DNA from: Bacteroidales bacterium
Lineage (GTDB): Bacteria > Bacteroidota > Bacteroidia > Bacteroidales > UBA4417
DNA length: 64,000 bases
Reading direction: 5' to 3'
Assembly (NCBI GenBank): GCA_016707785.1
Contig: JADJGZ010000010.1
Span: 62,001-126,000, forward strand
Positions 59,187 to 64,000 of the stretch are shown here, piece by piece (position 1 is the stretch's first letter; the number at the start of each line of letters is the position of its first letter). The position numbers were made by a program, and so were the translations under genes. The notes below the pieces were generated by a model. The model worked only from the letters and a program-made list of their open reading frames with translations. It was not told the origin of the DNA and ran no database searches.

Positions 59187-59906
59187 ATGGTTCATAGTAA
59201 TAAATACATACTCGTCTACTCTGTGGTAATGGTTGTGGTTGTTGCCGTATCATTGACCATAGTGGCGGTTCAGTTAAAACCTGCGCAGGACGACAATATC
59301 CGGATTGAAAAGATGCAAAATATCCTTTCATCTGTGAATATCAGTACTTCTGAAATTCCCAAAAAGGAAGTAATCAATGTCTATAATAAATTTGTGAAGA
59401 GGGCATTTGCTGTCAACATGAAAGGTGATATTATAGAATCACATACGGAAAAAGTATTTCCTATTGAGATGGCTAATGAACTAAAGAAAGCTCCTGAAGA
59501 TCAGATACTGCCGATTTTTGTTGCCACCTTTGAGAATGGTGATTCTGCTTTTATTGTCCCCTTGAGAGGCAAAGGATTATGGGGCTCTATTTGGGGCTAT
59601 ATGTCTTTCAAACCTGACTTTAACACGATTCTTGGTTGTGTTTATGATCATAAAAGTGAAACGCCGGGTTTGGGCGCTGAAATCAATACAGAATGGTTTC
59701 AGAAATATTTTTTCGGTAAATCTATTTTTGATGAGCAGAAAGAGTTTACCTCAATCAACATTATAAAGGGTGGTGCTAAAGATGATGATCCACATGGTGT
59801 GGATGCCATCTCGGGCGGAACCATTACCAGCAAGGGTGTTGAAAAAATGCTCCGCGATAACCTGGCGGGCTATGTTGCTTACTTTAAAAAACAGATGAAA
59901 TCATGA
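59187..59906 (+). CDS. nqrC: Na+-translocating NADH:quinone reductase subunit C
   Basis: NqrC carries a periplasm-facing covalent FMN. The 239-residue protein has an N-terminal membrane helix (YILVYSVVMVVVVAVSLTIVAVQL). It shows the family motif LRGKGLWGSIWGYMSFK, and CVYDHKSETPGLGAEINTEWF. The FMN site reads DAISGGTITSKGV, that is SGGT instead of the SGAT common in Proteobacteria, with the acceptor Thr retained. Its stop overlaps the nqrD ATG by four bases. Confidence 0.95.
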   Translation: MVHSNKYILVYSVVMVVVVAVSLTIVAVQLKPAQDDNIRIEKMQNILSSVNISTSEIPKKEVINVYNKFVKRAFAVNMKGDIIESHTEKVFPIEMANELKKAPEDQILPIFVATFENGDSAFIVPLRGKGLWGSIWGYMSFKPDFNTILGCVYDHKSETPGLGAEINTEWFQKYFFGKSIFDEQKEFTSINIIKGGAKDDDPHGVDAISGGTITSKGVEKMLRDNLAGYVAYFKKQMKS

Positions 59907-60565
59907 GCACTGATAATTCCATAAAAGTAAAAGATCCCTGGTTCTCGGCTAAAAACCTGAAGTTATTAAGGAATCCATTTAATATGGAGAACCCGATAAC
60001 AGTGCAGGTTCTTGGAATCTGTTCAGCTTTGGCTGTTACCGTCCAGATGAAACCTGCTATTGTAATGGCACTGTCTGTTACGATTGTTACAGGGTTTTCC
60101 AACCTGATCATTGCATTACTCCGCGACACCATTCCTTCCCGTATCAGGATCATTGTCCAGCTGGTAGTGGTTGCAGCTTTGGTTATTATTGTTGACCAGG
60201 TATTGAAAGCCTATGTATATGATGTGAGTAAAAAACTCTCGGTATTTGTGGGTTTGATCATCACAAACTGTATCCTAATGGGTCGTCTGGAAGCTTTTGC
60301 TATGGCAAACAAACCATGGCCTTCCTTTATTGATGGAATCGGTAATGGGCTGGGTTATGGACTTATCCTTGTTATTGTAGCATTCTTCCGTGAATTTCTT
60401 GGGTCTGGCAAAATCTATGGTTTTGATGTAATTCCCCAGTCATTTTATGATGCCGGTTATGTTAATAATGGATTAATGATACTTCCCCCGATGGCACTCA
60501 TGACTATTGGGGTCATTATCTGGGTTCAGCGATCCAAGAACCCGGATTTACAGGAAAAGAATTAA
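59903..60565 (+). CDS. nqrD: Na+-translocating NADH:quinone reductase subunit D
   Basis: The 220-residue integral membrane subunit has six helices and the conserved segments NPITVQVLGICSALAVTVQMKPA, FVGLIITNCILMGRLEAFAMANKPWPSFIDGIGNGLGYG, and SGKIYGFDVIPQSFYDAGYVNNG. Together with NqrE it forms an inner membrane pair with a 2Fe-2S centre coordinated by Cys (here LGICSAL and ITNCILMG). It overlaps nqrC by four bases. Confidence 0.96.
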   Translation: MSTDNSIKVKDPWFSAKNLKLLRNPFNMENPITVQVLGICSALAVTVQMKPAIVMALSVTIVTGFSNLIIALLRDTIPSRIRIIVQLVVVAALVIIVDQVLKAYVYDVSKKLSVFVGLIITNCILMGRLEAFAMANKPWPSFIDGIGNGLGYGLILVIVAFFREFLGSGKIYGFDVIPQSFYDAGYVNNGLMILPPMALMTIGVIIWVQRSKNPDLQEKN

Positions 60566-60604
60566 GAATCGGTTCAATACCTCTCTAAGGATAAAAGAAT
60601 AACA

Positions 60605-61222
60605 ATGGAAAATTTATTCAACCTGTTCGTAAGAAGCATCTTCATTGATAATATGATTTTTGCATATTTTCTTGGAATGTGTTCCTACCTGGCTGTCTCC
60701 AAAACAGTGAAAACCTCAATAGGACTAGGAGTGGCAGTTATATTTGTTCTACTGATCACTGCTCCTGTTAACTGGTTGGTAGATACCTATATGCTAAAAG
60801 AAGGAGCCCTGGCCTGGTTAAGTCCGGAGCTGGCCGATCTTGACCTTAGCTACCTGAGCTTTATGATTTTTATTGCAGTAATTGCAGCCATGGTACAATT
60901 GGTTGAAATGGCTGTCGAGAAATTCTCACCTTCTCTCTATAATGCACTCGGAATATTTCTTCCATTGATTGCTGTGAACTGCGCCATTCTTGGGGTTGCA
61001 TTATTTGTTCAAGAGAGGGAGTATTCTACCATTGGCGAAGTTACAACCTATGCCGTTGGATCCGGGGTTGGATGGTTCCTGGCCATCGTATCGCTGGCTG
61101 CCATAAGGGAAAAAATACGTTATTCACATGTTCCAAAACCTCTGAGGGGGTTGGGAATTGCCTTCATCCTGACAGGTTTGATGGCTATTGCGTTTATGAG
61201 TTTCATGGGTATTAAGATCTAA
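60605..61222 (+). CDS. nqrE: Na+-translocating NADH:quinone reductase subunit E
   Basis: The 205-residue protein, with six helices, pairs with NqrD. It shows FVRSIFIDNMIFAYFLGMCSYLAVSKTVKTSIGLG near the start and LGIFLPLIAVNCAILGVALFVQEREYS near 115-140. The C-terminus is AIREKIRYSHVPKPLRGLGIAFILTGLMAIAFMSFMGI. The Cys residues in GMCSY and VNCAI match the proposed 2Fe-2S ligands. It is 39 bases after nqrD. Confidence 0.96.
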   Translation: MENLFNLFVRSIFIDNMIFAYFLGMCSYLAVSKTVKTSIGLGVAVIFVLLITAPVNWLVDTYMLKEGALAWLSPELADLDLSYLSFMIFIAVIAAMVQLVEMAVEKFSPSLYNALGIFLPLIAVNCAILGVALFVQEREYSTIGEVTTYAVGSGVGWFLAIVSLAAIREKIRYSHVPKPLRGLGIAFILTGLMAIAFMSFMGIKI

Positions 61223-61238
61223 AGATAGAGGTGAAGAT

Positions 61239-62510
61239 ATGATAACAACATCCTTACTGTTCATGGGCCCTCTTTCCGGGCCACTATTGATCGGAACTGC
61301 GATTTTCCTTCTGGTTACTATCCTGCTGGTAGTGATGCTATTGGTAGCAAAAGCCAAACTTGCCCCTTCTGGTCCCGTCACTCTTACCATTAATGGTGAC
61401 AATAAAATCACGGTAGGTGCTGGTTCCAACATTCTTACCACACTCGCAAATGAGAAAATATTCCTTCCATCTGCTTGTGGCGGCGGCGGAACTTGTGGTA
61501 TGTGCAAATGCCAGGTAATCGAAGGCGGTGGTACCATACTTCCGACTGAAACCAGCTTTTTTACCCGTAAACAGCAACAGGAGAGTTGGAGACTCGGATG
61601 CCAGGTGAAAATCCGTGAAAACATGTCGATTGAAATACCCAAAGAGGTATTTGGAATCAAGAAATGGGAATGCGAAGTTATTTCCAATTCAAATGTGGCC
61701 ACCTTTATCAAGGAATTCGTTGTTAAACTCCCGGAAGGTGAAACCCTTGATTTCCAGAGTGGAGGCTATATTCAGATTGATGTTCCCAAATGTGAAGTCG
61801 ATTTTAATAATATTGAGGTAGAAAAGGAATACAGAGAAGACTGGGATAAATTGAAAATTTGGGATCTGAAGATGAAGAACCCGGAACCTATCTTCAGGGC
61901 TTATTCTATGGCCAATCATCCTGCCGAAGGAAATATTGTCAAACTGAATATCCGCATAGCTACACCCCCCTGGGACCGATCAAAGAATCAGTTCATGAAT
62001 GTAAACCCCGGGATTTGTTCCTCCTATATTTTCTCCAGGAAACCGGGTGACAAAGTAGTGGTAAGTGGCCCTTATGGTGAATTCCATATCAAGAAGACAA
62101 ACCAGGAAATGGTGTTTATTGGTGGAGGTGCAGGAATGGCTCCTTTGCGTTCAATGATTTTCCATCTTTTCCAGACCGAAAAATCATCCCGTAAAGTAAG
62201 TTATTGGTATGGAGCCCGATCACTGAGAGAAACCTTCTATGATGATGAATTTAAGGCTATTGAAGAAAAGTTTCCCAACTTTAAGTTCAATCTCGCTTTA
62301 AGTGAACCTCTTCCGGAAGACAATTGGAAAGGGTATACCGGATTTATTCACCAGGTAGTATTGGACAATTACCTTGCCAAGCATTCTGAACCTGAAGATA
62401 TTGAATTCTACCTCTGTGGCCCTCCAATGATGAATTCGGCTGTTTTTAGAATGCTGGATCAGCTTGGTGTACCACCGGAAAATATCGCTTTCGACGATTT
62501 TGGAGGTTAA
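61239..62510 (+). CDS. nqrF: Na+-translocating NADH:quinone reductase subunit F
   Basis: NqrF is the NADH-oxidising subunit. The 423-residue protein has an N-terminal membrane helix (LLIGTAIFLLVTILLVVMLLV). A 2Fe-2S ferredoxin domain follows with SACGGGGTCGMCKCQV (Cys near 82, 88, 91) and the fourth Cys in WRLGCQV. The FAD-binding motif RAYSMANHP is near 225, and the NADH-binding domain has GGGAGMAPLRS and LCGPPMMNSAV. The C-terminus is IAFDDFGG. It follows nqrE by 16 bases. Confidence 0.97.
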   Translation: MITTSLLFMGPLSGPLLIGTAIFLLVTILLVVMLLVAKAKLAPSGPVTLTINGDNKITVGAGSNILTTLANEKIFLPSACGGGGTCGMCKCQVIEGGGTILPTETSFFTRKQQQESWRLGCQVKIRENMSIEIPKEVFGIKKWECEVISNSNVATFIKEFVVKLPEGETLDFQSGGYIQIDVPKCEVDFNNIEVEKEYREDWDKLKIWDLKMKNPEPIFRAYSMANHPAEGNIVKLNIRIATPPWDRSKNQFMNVNPGICSSYIFSRKPGDKVVVSGPYGEFHIKKTNQEMVFIGGGAGMAPLRSMIFHLFQTEKSSRKVSYWYGARSLRETFYDDEFKAIEEKFPNFKFNLALSEPLPEDNWKGYTGFIHQVVLDNYLAKHSEPEDIEFYLCGPPMMNSAVFRMLDQLGVPPENIAFDDFGG

Positions 62511-62539
62511 ATTCTTAACTTGCGCAAAATTAGAATTCA

Positions 62540-63586
62540 ATGAGCGCAAAATTTCTGACATCTTTTAGAGTTACCGGGGTAATCATTATGGTTACCCTTT
62601 TGGTTTTGTTTTATTCCTGCACTGAAAAGAAGCAATTACAGCTATTCAGGTTTACAGGCGAGACTCAGGGGACTTACTATGCTGTTACCATTATTGCAGA
62701 GGATTCAGCGAATCTGCAACCCTCTATCGATTCGTTGCTCAGGCGATTCGACTCCTCTGCCTCTGTTTATAAACCCAATTCAATTATTTCCAGGTTGAAT
62801 CGCAATGATAGCAATGCAATGGCTGATGAAACCTTCACTGCAGTTTTCCAAAAAGCAATGGAGGTTTCTGAAAAAACAGGCGGTGCTTTTGACATTACCG
62901 TTGGTCCATTGGTCAGTGCCTGGGGTTTTGGCTTATCGGAGAGGCTGAAGATTGATCAGCATACTGTTGACAGCCTTCTGGCCTTCGTAGGTTATCACAA
63001 AGTTAAGCTGGCAGAAGGGAAGCTGGATAAAGAGGATCCGCGCATCAGGATCGATTATAATGCGATTGCGCAAGGGTATGCCGTTGATGTCCTGGCGGAT
63101 TTCCTGGCATCAAAGGGAATAAAATCCTACCTGGTTGATATTGGAGGTGAAATTGTGGGACATGGCAGCAGGCTGGATGGAACCGACTGGAATGTTGGGA
63201 TTGAGTTACCGGCAGATAATCAAGATGATGAAAGGAAGATTCAGGCCGTAGTCCTCTTGAAAAACAAGGCACTTTCCACCTCGGGGAATTACAGGAAATA
63301 CTATGAAGAGAATGGTGTCCGCTATTCCCATACCATTGATCCTTCAACAGGTTATCCTGTAAAGCATTCGCTGTTAAGTGTATCTGTTTTGGCAAAGGAT
63401 TGCATGACTGCTGATGCATATTCCACAGCCTTCATGGTCATGGGACTGGAAAAAGCCAAAAAATTCCTTGAATCACAAAATGAGTTAGAGGCCTATTTTA
63501 TTTATTCAGTAAATAAAGGGGTCAATGAGACCTTCTTTACAAAAGGCTTTGAATCCATCCTGGTAAAAGATTCAGATAAGAAATAG
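62540..63586 (+). CDS. apbE: FAD:protein FMN transferase
   Basis: ApbE transfers FMN from FAD to Thr residues of NqrB and NqrC. The 348-residue lipoprotein has a lipobox near residue 27 (VLFYSC). It shows the motif GTYYAVTI, AFDITVGPLVSAWGFG, and RIDYNAIAQGYAVDVLADFL. VDIGGEIVGHGSRLDGTDW and HTIDPSTGYPVKHSLLSVSVLAKDCMTADAYSTAFMVMG contain the metal and FAD residues. It lies 29 bases after nqrF and completes the operon. Confidence 0.95.
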   Translation: MSAKFLTSFRVTGVIIMVTLLVLFYSCTEKKQLQLFRFTGETQGTYYAVTIIAEDSANLQPSIDSLLRRFDSSASVYKPNSIISRLNRNDSNAMADETFTAVFQKAMEVSEKTGGAFDITVGPLVSAWGFGLSERLKIDQHTVDSLLAFVGYHKVKLAEGKLDKEDPRIRIDYNAIAQGYAVDVLADFLASKGIKSYLVDIGGEIVGHGSRLDGTDWNVGIELPADNQDDERKIQAVVLLKNKALSTSGNYRKYYEENGVRYSHTIDPSTGYPVKHSLLSVSVLAKDCMTADAYSTAFMVMGLEKAKKFLESQNELEAYFIYSVNKGVNETFFTKGFESILVKDSDKK

Positions 63587-63598
63587 GAATTGGGTACA

Positions 63599-63617
63599 AC
63601 TATGCTGAAAGCATAGT
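63599..63617. terminator. Hairpin between apbE and the small membrane gene
   Basis: ACTATGCT (63599-63606) and AGCATAGT (63610-63617) form an 8-base-pair stem with a three-base loop, between convergent genes. There is no strong T run on either side, so terminator strength is doubtful. Confidence 0.4.
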
Positions 63618-63643
63618 GTATTCACTTGATCAGGGAAATTCTG

Positions 63644-63829
63644 TTATTGGTTTTCGCAACTTGATTCATTACTTCCCTCACAGGAACAACCTAATTTCTG
63701 TCCTGTAGCAGGGTCGACACTGCTGCAGGATTTCCTGAAATCACCATCCTTAACAAGGAATAGCCTTATGGCAATCCCCGCAATTGAAAGCCCTACCAAA
63801 ATGACAGCAACTATGATGAGTTTTAGCAT
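63644..63829 (-). CDS. Small Cys-rich membrane-anchored protein next to nqr/apbE
   Basis: The 61-residue protein has one N-terminal membrane helix (LKLIIVAVILVGLSIAGIAIRLFLV). The short hydrophilic tail has four Cys (FRKSCSSVD, LGCSCEG, SSCENQ). Similar small proteins are found beside nqr/apbE in Bacteroidota and are annotated only as membrane or secreted proteins. The Cys residues could form disulfides or bind metal. It is convergent with apbE and separated from it by a small hairpin. Confidence 0.7.
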   Translation of the reverse strand: MLKLIIVAVILVGLSIAGIAIRLFLVKDGDFRKSCSSVDPATGQKLGCSCEGSNESSCENQ

Positions 63830-63873
63830 TGATTCTGTTCTCCGATCCGCATGAAAATGCGATAATTATGTTA

Positions 63874-64000
63874 TCAGTATTTTGGTTTACGCCCCCGATG
63901 GTTCTTTTCTCCTAATCCGGGGATTGTCTTATACTGTTTGCTTTTCAGCCCAATGTAACTCTTTTTAAAGAATATGAATGTGCTGGTTTTATCCAGTTTA
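63874..64000 (-). CDS. Possible 3' end of a CDS cut by the window edge
   Basis: A minus-strand frame is open for 42 codons from the window end to a TGA at 63874-63876. The encoded tail (FKKSYIGLKSKQYKTIPGL, then EKNHRGRKPKY) is basic and plausible as a C-terminus. The other two minus frames have stops here. I do not recognise a family, and the frame could be chance. Confidence 0.4.
   Translation of the reverse strand, partial: KLDKTSTFIFFKKSYIGLKSKQYKTIPGLGEKNHRGRKPKY

Noticed and set aside
63599..63617. Strong bidirectional terminator after apbE
   Set aside because: The stem is perfect but short of a T run on both sides, so it is listed only at low confidence.
1..64000. tRNA or rRNA genes and insertion sequences
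   Set aside because: No tRNA T-loop or anticodon arrangement, rRNA-like block, transposase or terminal repeats were recognised by eye; a covariance-model search would be decisive.

Overview
The window is a chromosomal segment of a Bacteroidota bacterium, most likely a marine or anaerobic Bacteroidales/Marinilabiliales-type lineage, although genus cannot be fixed from sequence alone. The main indicators are a complete moxR-DUF58-batABCDE (aerotolerance) operon, a type IX secretion (T9SS) C-terminal sorting domain on an Omp28-like protein, a DUF5103 T9SS plug protein, DUF4293, DUF3078 and DUF5777 proteins, and repeated Bacteroidota-type promoters (-7 TAnnTTTG, sometimes with TTTG about 20 bases upstream). 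No rRNA, tRNA, CRISPR array, phage or insertion sequence was seen. Apart from a few regulatory regions the segment is densely coding.

Layout. 1-3.8 kb: zinc/manganese ABC importer genes (znuC cut by the window edge, znuA frameshifted) divergent from a frameshifted Omp28/T9SS cargo gene. 3.8-17.99 kb: housekeeping and small genes: DUF4342, thiamine-binding protein, aroE, dedA, TPR protein, glmM, pirin, recR, MORN protein, HAD phosphatase, DUF4293, phosphoesterase, corA, DUF937, mscL, DUF3078 and a double TonB-domain protein. Two short tandem repeats lie next to aroE, and one of them forms its stop codon. 18-26.5 kb: the minus-strand Bat operon, moxR first and batE last. 26.8-36.3 kb: a respiratory-type block with about 15 c-type haem sites. 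In transcription order it has a monohaem lipoprotein, a DUF5777 barrel, a small cytochrome c, a heptahaem cytochrome, a four-His cytochrome b, a Tat-exported Fe-S protein, an NrfD-like quinone-site protein, an Ig-like membrane protein and a collagen-stalked multihaem lipoprotein. A divergent Crp/Fnr regulator follows. 36.4-43.5 kb: MFS transporter, M23 peptidase, superoxide dismutase, HMA copper chaperone, CDF exporter and CopA ATPase. 43.7-56.4 kb: methyltransferase, tviB-type sugar dehydrogenase, acyltransferase plus PfkB kinase, dnaX, polysaccharide deacetylase, FemAB/GNAT protein, upp, membrane protein, MacB-like permease and the T9SS plug protein. 56.6-63.9 kb: nqrABCDEF with apbE (flavin loading of NqrB/NqrC) and a convergent small Cys-rich membrane protein.

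How it fits together. Nqr (sodium-pumping NADH:quinone oxidoreductase) feeds the quinone pool. The 28-35 kb block could pass electrons from that pool through Fe-S, cytochrome b and multihaem c proteins towards the outer membrane or a periplasmic acceptor. It has no recognisable catalytic (molybdopterin, NrfA-like) subunit and sits beside an Fnr-like regulator; a perfect FNR-type palindrome lies upstream of its last cytochrome gene. This block is the best candidate for a poorly described system. The Bat operon, SOD, CopA/HMA/CDF and Znu genes form a stress and metal-handling theme.

Caution: two single-base frameshifts lie within 1.6 kb of each other in the first 2.3 kb. They may be genuine pseudogenes or assembly errors. 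All functional calls come from reading motifs; no database search was run.
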